Assembly (NCBI RefSeq): GCF_003182355.1
Contig: NZ_QGTW01000001.1
Span: 62,001 to 126,000 of the forward strand
From: Cytobacillus oceanisediminis
GTDB taxonomy: Bacteria > Bacillota > Bacilli > Bacillales > Cytobacillaceae
Length of the DNA stretch: 64,000 nt
Reading direction: 5' to 3'
Shown here: piece by piece, positions 14,307 through 23,516 of the stretch
Layout of the letters: every line of letters starts with the position of its first letter
How positions within the stretch are numbered: position 1 is the stretch's first letter
Made by a program: the position numbers and the translations under genes
The notes under the pieces: model-generated
The model's database searches: none
Told to the model about the DNA's origin: nothing
The model's input: only the letters and a program-made list of their open reading frames with translations

Positions 14307-16706
14307 TTACTCGATTGTTATTTTAGCAGAATTGTAGTTGTTTCCTTTTTCAAACGGGTTGTAATTTTTTTCGATGTTGCCGGCTGCGTCTACTGAGAAC
14401 CAGTTGATGGTTGTTGTTTTTTCGATTTTAAGCATTTCTGCAGGCTCACGGGTTCCGCTTAGCTGCAGTTTATTGGATTCAAAAGTTGGCTTGGTTCCAT
14501 CCAGTGTGTAGTAGATGCTGGCTGGTTCGCTTGTTTGGAACTCAACATCTACTGGCCCATTAAAAGTTCCTTTGTCAGGTACAGCCTTTGTAGACGGAGG
14601 CTGCTTATCCTTGGATTGTTTATAGGCAACCTCAATCAATCCGATAAGGCCATTGGCAAATTCCATTGCTTCTTCATGGCCTTCTTCAAATTCTGGCTGG
14701 AACCCAACAGATCTCCAGCGATTTGCTTCTTCATCCCATAAATCGGCGCCAACTTCAAAGTTCCAAGCGTAGATACCTTTTTCATACCATAAATAATCAG
14801 CTGAATTGCCTGCTGCCGAGTATAATACATCAGGAATTGGGCCTGTACGGCTTGGTAAAATAACAGTGCCGCGATGATCTTGGATTTCATTTAAAATATG
14901 ATCAGATGCTGCCCAATAGAAGGATTCTTCCCCTGCAGTCGGTCTAGGGAGTGTCGTGCGGTTAGCATCATAGGCGCCTGGAGACCACATGAAATAACCG
15001 CCGTAGCTATGGATGTTCATCGCAAATTTGATATTCGGGTTTTGATCTGCCAGCCAAACTAGATTTTGTGCCTCTGGTTCTGATGTTTCTTCAGGCCCGG
15101 CAAAAGTGGTGCTCGAACAGTTCGTAGTACTAGCTCCAATAAATCCATCAAAAGCGGAACCGACTGAATGGTTACGGTTCAAGTCTACTCCCCAGCTATT
15201 TCGGCGCCCCGGATCAGATGCAGTTGGTCCGCAATGGTTGGTCATGTTTTTCCGCTGCATATTGTAATCATAGAAACTGTAATGTGCTCCATCCGGATTC
15301 ATAGATGGAACCAGGAAAATGTCCAGGTTATCTACTAATTTTTTTGTTTCTCCATCATGAGCATAGTTACGCAGCAAACGTTCTGCTGTTTCAATCGTAA
15401 CCAGCGGTGTCACCCATTCACGAGCATGCTCTTGTGCATAGCCAAGCACACCTGGCTTTGAACCGTCACGATGCTTTCCAATTCGAATGGCTTTAACAGT
15501 GAATGGATCTCTTGAGATTTTTTCCGGAGCATTAAGGTTATCCGTTAATTGGGACTCTTCAGGAACAACAATCCCTGATCCACTATCCCCTCTGTATGTA
15601 CTGGCAGTGACCAGATTGCTTGCTTGGGAATTAATTGCTGCTGCGACTTCCCTGGCAGCGCTTACAGAATTCCCCTTTGAATCTGTAGCTAAATCCACGA
15701 TAATCCGTTTTTCTTCAACCAATACATTAAGAGGAGAATTGCTGTCCCCTGTATTCCTGAATTCTACAGAAATATCATTTCCGCCCTCATGTCCCCACGC
15801 TTTTGATGTCACTACCACGCTGTTATCCGTCATACTGCCAAGGACCGCCTGTGCATTCCTGCGGTAACCATTTGTTTTATTTGGCATTTCAATAATTTCA
15901 ACCAAATCAGGGAATTCCGCTGCCAATTTTTCAGCCCTTTCATAAAGTTCAGTAGGATCCATATAATGGTCTACAAAGTCTTTTACATAATGCTTTTTCG
16001 GGTTTCCAGGCTTATCATCGCCAAGCCATTCTGTTACCGACTGGCTTGCTGTACCGCCCAGATTGCTTTCAATTTTTACTTGATCCGGTATTTGATCAAT
16101 AGGCAAAAGCAAATAGTGGTATAAATACTCTCCCATATCTACCTTCCTGCCAAGTGCAGCTGATTTCTCTGCGCCATCCTCTGCCCAGAACGCAGTCAAA
16201 GCGGTGCTTGATGTTTCTCCAGCACTAGACTTCGCTTCAATGTATAAAAACGTGCCAGATTGATTTGTGAAATGGTTGGCTCTCAAAATAGTAATCTGAT
16301 CTTCGGCGGCAGTGATTGAATTCTCCTGCTGCTGTGCCTGTCTGCGTTCCTCTGTTCTTTCCTTCCATTGTTTTTCATTGATTAAAGTATCTTTCACTTT
16401 AATTCCATGGGTTTTTAAAAGAGCGATTTCTGTCGGCGTTACAACAGCATCAGCCTCAATAACACCATCATGTTCGTGGATCCGGTGAGTCAAATCAATG
16501 CCCAATTCTTGCACTTTTTCCATTGCCTGCTTATTTGGCACCTCAAGCTGGACGACAGATACAGGTTCTTCAACTGGCAAAGGCTGCCCATCCTGTTGAA
16601 CAGCAGCGGTTGGTGTGCTAAAAGATGGGTATACGGTTGAGAAGCCCAGCCCTGAAATTGCTGTCAAGACGACTAGACCGCTCTTCCACTTTTTATTCTT
16701 TGACAA
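14307..16706 (-). CDS. Large secreted M14 zinc carboxypeptidase
   Basis: This protein of about 799 residues has a signal peptide, a pro-like N-terminal region rich in Gln and charged residues, an M14 peptidase domain and a C-terminal chitobiase-like beta domain (KGTFNGPVDVEFQ, IYYTLDGTKP). The zinc motif is HAREW (His427, Glu430 in this numbering); other marks are SMNPDGAHYSFYD, GVDLNRNHS, NIHSYGG for the third zinc ligand and WNFEVGADLW for the catalytic Glu. About 100 residues are inserted between an early strand (AVLGSMTDNSVVV) and HAREW. I start it at TTG, 8 bases after AGGAGGTG; the longer frame's ATG lies before that ribosome site. It should trim residues from the C-termini of extracellular proteins. 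Confidence 0.9.
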   Translation of the reverse strand: MSKNKKWKSGLVVLTAISGLGFSTVYPSFSTPTAAVQQDGQPLPVEEPVSVVQLEVPNKQAMEKVQELGIDLTHRIHEHDGVIEADAVVTPTEIALLKTHGIKVKDTLINEKQWKERTEERRQAQQQENSITAAEDQITILRANHFTNQSGTFLYIEAKSSAGETSSTALTAFWAEDGAEKSAALGRKVDMGEYLYHYLLLPIDQIPDQVKIESNLGGTASQSVTEWLGDDKPGNPKKHYVKDFVDHYMDPTELYERAEKLAAEFPDLVEIIEMPNKTNGYRRNAQAVLGSMTDNSVVVTSKAWGHEGGNDISVEFRNTGDSNSPLNVLVEEKRIIVDLATDSKGNSVSAAREVAAAINSQASNLVTASTYRGDSGSGIVVPEESQLTDNLNAPEKISRDPFTVKAIRIGKHRDGSKPGVLGYAQEHAREWVTPLVTIETAERLLRNYAHDGETKKLVDNLDIFLVPSMNPDGAHYSFYDYNMQRKNMTNHCGPTASDPGRRNSWGVDLNRNHSVGSAFDGFIGASTTNCSSTTFAGPEETSEPEAQNLVWLADQNPNIKFAMNIHSYGGYFMWSPGAYDANRTTLPRPTAGEESFYWAASDHILNEIQDHRGTVILPSRTGPIPDVLYSAAGNSADYLWYEKGIYAWNFEVGADLWDEEANRWRSVGFQPEFEEGHEEAMEFANGLIGLIEVAYKQSKDKQPPSTKAVPDKGTFNGPVDVEFQTSEPASIYYTLDGTKPTFESNKLQLSGTREPAEMLKIEKTTTINWFSVDAAGNIEKNYNPFEKGNNYNSAKITIE

Positions 16707-17135
16707 AAAACATACACCTCCTATTTTTTTGTTAAACAAGCCCATTATATGATTTACTATAAAAATAAATTGTCATATTTAGACAGATAACGAGAAAACA
16801 AGCTAATATTCCTAACCTTGATAAAATAGATTGAATTTCATAGTGGATTATAGATTAATGATCCTGTGTCAAAATTCTTAATAAGGCTGCCATTTGCTGG
16901 AAAATGAAGAAGAAACAGACCTTAATGCTCAATTTCACGAGCGGTATTCACCGTTGTTTAATGGAGAAGTCTGTCGAAGCACGAGAAAAATGTTTTTTTT
17001 TAGTTGAGTTATTTATAAATATATTATGTAAACTAAAATGATTAAAAAGTAAATTATAGTCATAAGATTGCCTATTTATAAAGGATTCTCTCCCTTATTT
17101 GTTTAATTAATTAATAGACAAAAAGGTGTGGAGGC
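16707..17135. other. Intergenic region, possible small gene remnant
   Basis: Bases 16885-17007 are open in one plus-strand frame and look protein-like (HLLENEEETDLNAQFHERY, then SPLFNGEVCRS). Two stops precede this block and there is no start or ribosome site. It may be a remnant of a lost gene. The rest is AT-rich with no feature. Confidence 0.3.
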
Positions 17136-18449
17136 ATGGTTCTTTTGAATGATTTTGCAGCTGACTTGATTTTACATTTTTTGATCATGATGATAATACC
17201 TTTTACAAATAACCTCCTCTCTCATCAAAAAGCAGGTATGAAGTCACCATCATTCCTTATGATTGCGCTTATTTTCTCCCTTTTCTTGACTATGGCTTTT
17301 CCTGTAACAATTGCTGGGGATCAGTCTTTCGATTTGAAATTTATACCCGTATTTGTGGCTTATTTCTATATCCATCCTGCTGCGGGGATTATTACTATCA
17401 TTGCATTAATCGGTTTTAAAGCCATTTTTTCAGCGGGATCCCTCTTGATCATGACCATAAATTATTCGGTTATCGCTGTTCTCTTTTACCTTGCGTCGAA
17501 ATATTATCAGAAATGCTCTTTCAGGCAAAAGCTTTGTCTTGCAGCGGTATTTTATGTACCGATTACCATTACTCGTTATCTAATTTTTATTCAGGAGGGG
17601 CTTTACGGCGATGCTATATACCTTATCTTGTTCTCGATCGTTTCGATTGTGACCATTTCCATGATTATTTATTTAATTGAAATCGATCGATTACAGGCCG
17701 CCATGATGGAAAAGCTGAAGAGTGCGGATAAATTAAATGCCATAAGCCAGCTGGCAGCATCTGTTGCCCACGAAATCAGAAATCCTATGACCACGGTAAG
17801 AGGATTTCTGCAAATACTAAAAGATGACCAGAATCTCACTTCAGATCAGAGTACCTTTATTTCAGTATCATTGGACGAACTAGACCGGACCAACCACATT
17901 ATCAATGATTTTCTTTCACTTGCTCGTCCGGATAGCTCTATTTCCGGAAAGGTCGTTCTTTCGGCTACGCTTTTTGAAGTGGCGGATTTTATGAGGCCGT
18001 ATGCACTAATGGCTAAGGTCGAAATTAAAACAAAGATTTCAGATGGCATTTTTATTAACGGGAATAGGAATGAACTCAAGCAGCTTTTTATTAATCTAAT
18101 AAAAAATAGTATTGAAGCGATGCCTGATGGAGGAATTTTAGAGGTTTCCGCATTTGAAAAAGGAAGCACTGCATATATTCAAATAAAAGATGAGGGAATT
18201 GGCCTTTCGCAAAAGCAATTGTCAATGCTTGGCCAGCCATACTATTCAACGAAAACAAAAGGTACCGGACTCGGTCTGATGATCTCTTTTGATATAATTA
18301 AGCGCATGAAGGGCGAGTATATTATTGATAGCTTAGAGAATGATGGGACGACCTTTACAATCATATTCCCATTGTTTAAATTATCTGATGAACGGATAAA
18401 AGTTTCACTCGATAAAGCAAACTCTGCCGGCCGACATCAACCGACTTAG
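17136..18449 (+). CDS. Membrane sensor histidine kinase (sporulation-kinase-like)
   Basis: This 437-residue protein has five to six N-terminal membrane helices (residues 10-180) of the 5TMR-LYT type and then a complete kinase core. Seen are the H box VAHEIRNPMTTVRGFLQ with phospho-acceptor His212, the N box LFINLIKNSIEAMPDGG, G1 DEGIGLS and G2 GTGLGL. The core resembles the KinB group that feeds phosphate into the Spo0 phosphorelay. No response regulator lies beside it, as is usual for such orphan kinases. The ligand and target are unknown. The ATG lies behind GGAGG. Confidence 0.9.
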   Translation: MVLLNDFAADLILHFLIMMIIPFTNNLLSHQKAGMKSPSFLMIALIFSLFLTMAFPVTIAGDQSFDLKFIPVFVAYFYIHPAAGIITIIALIGFKAIFSAGSLLIMTINYSVIAVLFYLASKYYQKCSFRQKLCLAAVFYVPITITRYLIFIQEGLYGDAIYLILFSIVSIVTISMIIYLIEIDRLQAAMMEKLKSADKLNAISQLAASVAHEIRNPMTTVRGFLQILKDDQNLTSDQSTFISVSLDELDRTNHIINDFLSLARPDSSISGKVVLSATLFEVADFMRPYALMAKVEIKTKISDGIFINGNRNELKQLFINLIKNSIEAMPDGGILEVSAFEKGSTAYIQIKDEGIGLSQKQLSMLGQPYYSTKTKGTGLGLMISFDIIKRMKGEYIIDSLENDGTTFTIIFPLFKLSDERIKVSLDKANSAGRHQPT

Positions 18450-18620
18450 ATATCACTCTTTGAGCAAAAACAAATGAAATTTCTGCACTGATGTCAAAAA
18501 TTGCGCTTTCCCGAGAAATGAAATATTTGAGTAATCGTTTTTATATGGAACCAATGGAATATATTGTTCCAGGCATAGCGGTTGTTCTCTGAAGGTCTAT
18601 AAAAAGGAAAAGGGCAAAGA

Positions 18621-18650
18621 AAAAAGCCTTCAGTGAAGGCTTTTTTTAGT
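18621..18650. terminator. Bidirectional terminator
   Basis: AAAGCCTTC and GAAGGCTTT arms with a short loop and T runs on both sides lie between convergent genes. Confidence 0.85.
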
Positions 18651-18662
18651 TTAAACTTTTTC

Positions 18663-18815
18663 CTATCCCCTGCCTGATGCACGGCCTTTGATAAAGTTTA
18701 CGACAATAATGATGGCTGCAATCACTAGCAGTAGATGGATGATGCCGCCTGCTACTTCAAATATTAATCCGAGTATCCATAATACAAGCAAAATACCTGC
18801 AATCGTCCAAAGCAT
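18663..18815 (-). CDS. lmo0937-family small membrane protein (50 aa)
   Basis: The product begins MLWTIAGILLVLWILGLIF, has two closely spaced membrane helices around a GGIIHLLLVIAAII turn, and ends NFIKGRASGRG. Size, start and the two-helix pattern match the lmo0937/DUF5670 family of Firmicutes, whose function is unknown. GGAGAGG lies 5 bases before the ATG. It is too short for most gene callers' default lists, but the terminator just after its stop supports it. Confidence 0.85.
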   Translation of the reverse strand: MLWTIAGILLVLWILGLIFEVAGGIIHLLLVIAAIIIVVNFIKGRASGRG

Positions 18816-18971
18816 CCTAACCTCTCCTTCCATTTTTGTTTATATTGCTTACATACCCTGCATAAAAGCCGGACAAACTTCCGCGTCACTTTTAAAAAAA
18901 GGATAAAAATAACATTGCTTCAATTAAAATAGAATTGATGACAATGTTATTTTCACATGTGAAGATCTTAT

Positions 18972-19850
18972 TTATACAGAGAGAATCTCGTTTTCCAGGG
19001 CTTTTGCTGCGTTTGCAATTTCCTCGTTTTCTTTTAGCAAAGCGAAAAGCCCTTTTAGCACCACTTTCTCGGGACGGGATCTTTTTGTTTCTTCGGAAAT
19101 GCGGTTGGCAATTTCTTTTAAGCTGGATGATTGATGAAGATCCATGTTGTTTAGTTTGTTGTAAAGTGTTTTCCAGGCCTGCTCCCTTTTTTCAAAAGAA
19201 ACGAAGGCCCCCTCCCTATCCATATCGACGATAAAGTCCTGCATCATTTCATCATTAAGGATAGGTTGGCCATTCCCATTTAGAAAGTCATTTGCCATAA
19301 CATCCAGCTGCCTAACGATGTGTTTGCCAATAGCAGCAGGTTTTGCTTCTGCCTGCCCTGTCACCATGAGCATCATATAGGTACGATAGATGGATTGCGT
19401 CATGAACAGCAGATCCCATTTATAAGTAGTTATTTCTTCTCCGTAAAGTTCTAGCAAGCTATTCTGCAGCCAAGAAAATAAGCGGCCTCTCATCCTGTGT
19501 TCCATGGCAGAAATCTTTTTGTTATTCGTCCCGGTTTCGCCACGCATATGCATTTTCATATAAGCTTTATAATCGAGAATTCCCTCAAACTGAACCTCAA
19601 ATTGTTTCTCAAGCTTTTCCCTCGGCGGCAGATCCCCGTCAAGACCTATGATGAAAACACGCTCGAACACAAGCTGCTGATAATGTTCATAAATCGAAAT
19701 GATCAGATCTTCTTTTGATGTAAAAAAAGAATACAATGAGCCCTTGGAAATCCCCACTCCCTCGGCAATCTCCTGCATGGATGTATGGCTGTATCCTTTC
19801 TCGGCAAAAAGCTCAACTGCCGTTTCTAAAATGGCTTCTCTTTTATTCAT
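18972..19850 (-). CDS. TetR/AcrR-family regulator of the RND exporter
   Basis: This 292-residue protein has an N-terminal TetR helix-turn-helix (EAILETAVELFAEKGYSHTS, then GISKGSLYSFFTSKEDLI) and a large helical ligand domain. The start is the ATG behind GAGGTG that gives MNKREAILE; the longest frame would add 25 unlikely residues. It is transcribed away from the RND exporter gene, and the space between them holds palindromes with TGACT/AGTCA and TTGAC/GTCAA halves. It most likely represses the exporter and itself and is released by a transported compound. Bacillus YerO, beside the SwrC exporter, is a comparable case. Confidence 0.9.
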   Translation of the reverse strand: MNKREAILETAVELFAEKGYSHTSMQEIAEGVGISKGSLYSFFTSKEDLIISIYEHYQQLVFERVFIIGLDGDLPPREKLEKQFEVQFEGILDYKAYMKMHMRGETGTNNKKISAMEHRMRGRLFSWLQNSLLELYGEEITTYKWDLLFMTQSIYRTYMMLMVTGQAEAKPAAIGKHIVRQLDVMANDFLNGNGQPILNDEMMQDFIVDMDREGAFVSFEKREQAWKTLYNKLNNMDLHQSSSLKEIANRISEETKRSRPEKVVLKGLFALLKENEEIANAAKALENEILSV

Positions 19851-19931
19851 AAAAGCACCTCGGACATTAATTGGTTTTGTATCTAATCTTAGCACATTCA
19901 TTGTTGACTCCATCTGCAAAAACATGCAAAA

Positions 19932-19945
19932 TGACTATTGAGTCA
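19932..19945. promoter_or_regulatory. Candidate TetR operator 1
   Basis: TGACTATTGAGTCA has perfect 5-base arms around 4 bases. It overlaps a possible promoter for the exporter: TTGAGT (19938-19943), 17 bases, then TATATA. Confidence 0.5.
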
Positions 19946-19993
19946 ATTATATTTCCTTGTTATATAGAGGTTTGAAACTATTTTATTCATCAT

Positions 19994-20009
19994 TTGACCC
20001 GCGAGTCAA
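19994..20009. promoter_or_regulatory. Candidate TetR operator 2
   Basis: TTGACCCGCGAGTCAA has perfect 5-base arms (TTGAC/GTCAA). It lies downstream of the possible promoter and 20 bases before the exporter start codon. Its half-sites share TGAC/GTCA with operator 1. Confidence 0.5.
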
Positions 20010-20029
20010 TACCCTGAGGAGGAACATGT

Positions 20030-23000
20030 ATGCTTGGATGGATACTAAAGCGATCCCAAATTTTTATTATCTTGTTTTTACTATTTGTTATTATTGGCGT
20101 GTTTACGTTCATGCAGCTTCCGCAAAGGGAAATTCCTGAAACCACTGTCAATATCGGCACAGTCAATACTGTCTATCCCGGTGCTGCTGTTGATAGTGTA
20201 GAACGAAATATAACAAACCCCTTAGAATCAAAATTGCTGTCTATTGATGGAATTGAAGACATCAGTTCTTCTTCGGCCGCTGGCTTCTCGGCTATAATCG
20301 TAACCGTATCCGACGGAGAAGACAAAAAAGAAGTTTTCAGCAATGTCCGCCAGGCAGTATCGGATACAGCTTCCGGATTTCCTGAAGAAGCATTTGAACC
20401 CGAAATTAATGAGTCAACGATTAAAATGCCAATCGTCTCTTATCATTTGACTAGTAATGGTATGGAGAATCTTCTTCCATTAAAAAAAGAATTAACTCGC
20501 TGGAAAGAGGAAGTTGAATCCTTAAGAGGAGTATCGGGAGTAACAATTAAAGGTCTCCCGGAAGAAGAATTAGCGATCCAGCTGGATCCTGAGCTATTAA
20601 AAGAAAAAGGCATTATCCTTCCTGATGTGATCGAGGCAATTAACGAGGAATATTACCCAACTCCCATTGGGAAGCAGGAAATAAATCAAGAAGTTGTGCA
20701 ATTGACTGTCGATCATTTTACTTCTGAAGAGCAAATTGAGGATTTATTTGTAGGAAAGTCTCCTCAAGGGGAATCAGTCCTGTTGGGAGATGTGGGAAAG
20801 GCTGGAATTGTTCATCAGGAACAAGAAGATATCGTAACACTAGATGGAAAGCCCTCTATTTCGTTTACCGCATTTGTGGAAGAAGGCCAGGATATCCCGT
20901 CTGTTGATGAAAGAGTAAGTGAAAAAGTGAAGGAGCTCAGTACAGGGTTGCCTGACAATGTAACACTTGAGAATTACTACTCTCAGGCTAATTTGGTAAC
21001 AGATATTTTTGACGGATTATTCCTATCTCTCGCCATTTCAGTAATTGCGGTTATTTTAACTACTGCGCTTGGTTTAACGGCATCTGGCGCTTTTGTCGTG
21101 GCGCTTGCCATTCCAATCTCTGTCTTAATGGGGCTGATTCCCCTGCCGTTTTCGGATGTAGATTTAAATCAAATATCAGTCATTGGTGCAATCATCGCAT
21201 TAGGCATTCTGGTTGATGATTCGATTGTTGTTAATGATAATATACAAAGACGCTACAAGCTGGGTGATAATGCCCTTGCCGGCGCTGTAAACGGGACAAA
21301 AGAAATATGGGTCTCCATTGTCACCTCTTCACTGGCGATCGTTTTTACATTTCTTCCGCTCGTCTTTTTATCTGGGGGCAATGGAGCATTTATCCGTGCA
21401 TTGCCGACAGTCCTGATTACGACTATTTTGGCATCAACATTCGTTGCGCTGATTTTTGTGCCGATGATGCGTTTTATGATTTATCGAAAAACTAGTAAAA
21501 AGGTTTCAGATGCACCTGGTTTATTGGGCAAACCATTGAATAAAACAGCTGATTTCTATGCTGATAAAATTTTAAAGCCTTTTTCAAAAAAACCAAAACT
21601 TGTTTCTATCCTTGGATTGATTTTTACAACAGTAATTTTGGGATTGGTTGTATTAACACCGTTTGAATTTTTCCCGGCTGCTGACCGCGAAGAAGTAACG
21701 ATTGATGTTTCCCTGCCGATCGGAACGATTCTTGAGGAAACAGCAAATGAGCTAGAAAAGATTGAAGAAATGCTTTTAAGTGATGAGGGTGTAACGGAAA
21801 CGAGCATATTTGCCGGATCCGGGCTGCCTAATCTGTTTAATAGTTCACTCAAGGTAACTGGTCCTCATACAGGACAAATCGTGGCTCGAGTAGATCGGGA
21901 AAGCCAGACAGCGCAGGGGTTGATTGATGACTGGTCTTCCGTGCTTCGGGATAAATATCCTGATGCTGAAATTTTTATGGAAACCATCCAGCAGGGGCCT
22001 CCTGCCGGCGCACCAGTAACGGTAATGATTAAAGGACCGGAAATCGGGAAGCTTTTGGAGCTTCGGGATAGCCTGACAGTAGATATGAAAAAAGCAGGAG
22101 CCGATTTTGTTGTCGATAATATCGGTAATCCTGAGCCTACCTTAAAGTATGTACCGAACCGGGAGCTTTTAGAGAATTATGGAATCACGGTTAACCAGAT
22201 TAGTGAGCAAATTCGTCTTGCATCCGAAGGGATTTCTCTTAAACCTTTTGACAATGGAGTTACCAAAATGGATATGCGTATCCTTCTAGGTGAAAAAGAT
22301 GAAGCTCTTGATCTTTCCGAGCTTGAAATTGCGGTTGGCAGTGCCCGGGGAGGTCCTCCAACTCTTGTGTCTATTGACACTCTTGTAGATGAAGAAAGAA
22401 CCGAAGAAATTCAGCGGATCCCTCACCTTAATGGAGATCGTGCTATTACGATCAGAGCTTTCCCGAAGGATAAAGAGAATTTCAAGGAAAATGTCCAGAA
22501 AGTCGTTGAAGGTGAACGGGAAGAGCTGAATGATAATGATTATAGCATTTCAATAGGCGGAGAAAACCAGGCGCAAAATGATTTTTTTGCTGAGATTACC
22601 GTTTTATTTATCATTGTCATCTTTCTCGTATACTTGCTGATTGCCTTCCAGTTTAACTCACTGGGACTTCCATTCCTCGTCTTGGTTGCTGTTTATCTGG
22701 CGATTGCAGGTGCAATCCTCGGACTATTTGTCACACAAACGCCCATCAGCTTCCTTGCCGTTATGGGGATGGTTTCATTGACCGGAATTGTAGTTAGAAA
22801 CTCTGTCGTGCTGATTGAATTTATGGAACAAGGTCTAAGAAATGGAATGGCTATAAAAGAAGCAGTTGTAGAAGCAGGCCGTACAAGAATCCGCCCCATC
22901 CTGCTAACAGCACTCACTTCCATTGTAGCATTAATCCCTGTAGCAGTAAGCGGCGATGCCTTATTTACGCCTCTTGCCATCACGATCATCTCAGGCATCC

Positions 23001-23092
23001 TGTTCTCGGTTATTCTAACCCTGATCATCGTGCCGATGATGTATCTGGCATTCAAAAAGGTACCAGGTACCTATACCGCACTAGACCAGTAA
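20030..23092 (+). CDS. RND-family exporter (AcrB/SwrC-like)
   Basis: This 1020-residue protein has the RND pattern: one N-terminal helix, a large outer domain, helices 2-6, a second outer domain and helices 8-12. QRYKLG-side motif LGILVDDSIVVNDNIQRR carries the helix-4 acidic pair used for proton relay; GMVSLTGIVVRNSVVLIEF and GRTRIRPILLTALTS are family marks. It should export hydrophobic compounds, biosurfactants or lipids using the proton gradient. No periplasmic-adaptor or outer-membrane partner is beside it, as expected in a Gram-positive. The ATG lies 8 bases after GAGGAGG. The divergent TetR gene probably controls it. Part of its 3' end is repeated 180 bases downstream. Confidence 0.92.
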   Translation: MLGWILKRSQIFIILFLLFVIIGVFTFMQLPQREIPETTVNIGTVNTVYPGAAVDSVERNITNPLESKLLSIDGIEDISSSSAAGFSAIIVTVSDGEDKKEVFSNVRQAVSDTASGFPEEAFEPEINESTIKMPIVSYHLTSNGMENLLPLKKELTRWKEEVESLRGVSGVTIKGLPEEELAIQLDPELLKEKGIILPDVIEAINEEYYPTPIGKQEINQEVVQLTVDHFTSEEQIEDLFVGKSPQGESVLLGDVGKAGIVHQEQEDIVTLDGKPSISFTAFVEEGQDIPSVDERVSEKVKELSTGLPDNVTLENYYSQANLVTDIFDGLFLSLAISVIAVILTTALGLTASGAFVVALAIPISVLMGLIPLPFSDVDLNQISVIGAIIALGILVDDSIVVNDNIQRRYKLGDNALAGAVNGTKEIWVSIVTSSLAIVFTFLPLVFLSGGNGAFIRALPTVLITTILASTFVALIFVPMMRFMIYRKTSKKVSDAPGLLGKPLNKTADFYADKILKPFSKKPKLVSILGLIFTTVILGLVVLTPFEFFPAADREEVTIDVSLPIGTILEETANELEKIEEMLLSDEGVTETSIFAGSGLPNLFNSSLKVTGPHTGQIVARVDRESQTAQGLIDDWSSVLRDKYPDAEIFMETIQQGPPAGAPVTVMIKGPEIGKLLELRDSLTVDMKKAGADFVVDNIGNPEPTLKYVPNRELLENYGITVNQISEQIRLASEGISLKPFDNGVTKMDMRILLGEKDEALDLSELEIAVGSARGGPPTLVSIDTLVDEERTEEIQRIPHLNGDRAITIRAFPKDKENFKENVQKVVEGEREELNDNDYSISIGGENQAQNDFFAEITVLFIIVIFLVYLLIAFQFNSLGLPFLVLVAVYLAIAGAILGLFVTQTPISFLAVMGMVSLTGIVVRNSVVLIEFMEQGLRNGMAIKEAVVEAGRTRIRPILLTALTSIVALIPVAVSGDALFTPLAITIISGILFSVILTLIIVPMMYLAFKKVPGTYTALDQ
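23060..23090 (+). repeat. Gene-end repeat, copy 1
   Basis: The last codons of the RND gene (GTACCAGGTACCTATACC, then CACTAGACCAGT) recur at 23240-23271 with a one-base indel. Confidence 0.85.
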
Positions 23093-23097
23093 GCTGC

Positions 23098-23131
23098 AAA
23101 AACCTTCCTGCCAATATGGTGAAAGGTTTTT
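23098..23131 (+). terminator. First terminator after RND gene
   Basis: AAAAACCTT and AAGGTTTTT arms surround a 16-base partly paired loop and end in T residues. Confidence 0.7.
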
Positions 23132-23168
23132 CGCATCCTTTTACTTTGATTGCATATACTATATTCAC

Positions 23169-23231
23169 GGCCGTCCACCTCTTCTAACTTCGCTTCGTTG
23201 CGGGACTAACCAGACCGGAATGTGGGCGGCC
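23169..23231. other. Imperfect inverted repeat between the gene-end copies
   Basis: GGCCGTCCAC (23169-23178) and GTGGGCGGCC (23222-23231) can pair with one G-U pair around a 43-base loop. The stretch has higher GC than its surroundings. Confidence 0.5.
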
Positions 23232-23239
23232 CCCTTTCA

Positions 23240-23271
23240 GTACCAGGTACCTATACCACCACTAGACCAGT
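23240..23271 (+). repeat. Gene-end repeat, copy 2
   Basis: It matches 23060-23090: 18 bases are identical, then CACTAGACCAGT after a one-base indel. It lies in non-coding DNA. Confidence 0.85.
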
Positions 23272-23290
23272 TTCATTACACACCATAAAG

Positions 23291-23325
23291 GCTGCAAACC
23301 TCTTCGGGTTTGCAGCTTTATTTTT
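23291..23325 (+). terminator. Second terminator after RND gene
   Basis: GCTGCAAACC pairs with GGTTTGCAGC across a short TCTTCG-type loop, followed by T-rich sequence. It follows repeat copy 2 as the first terminator follows copy 1. Confidence 0.85.
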
Positions 23326-23516
23326 TAAGGTCCTTCGTCAATTAGTTCGTATCCGGGAATTAGTTCTGACAGCGGGACTATATTTTTTTTGTATATAGAC
23401 AGGGATATATTCCTTCAAAACGGATACCATTTTGGGAACTGTGTGGCCGTATGTATAAAAGCACTCAAAAAGAAGAAAACCCGCACATAATGTATGTAAC
23501 GGGTTCATGGAAGAAG
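23326..23516. other. Intergenic stretch without visible gene
   Basis: This region between convergent units shows no credible frame. A CCCGCACATAATGTATGTAACGGG-like inverted repeat just before queE's end (about 23479-23503) may end queCDE transcription. Confidence 0.4.
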
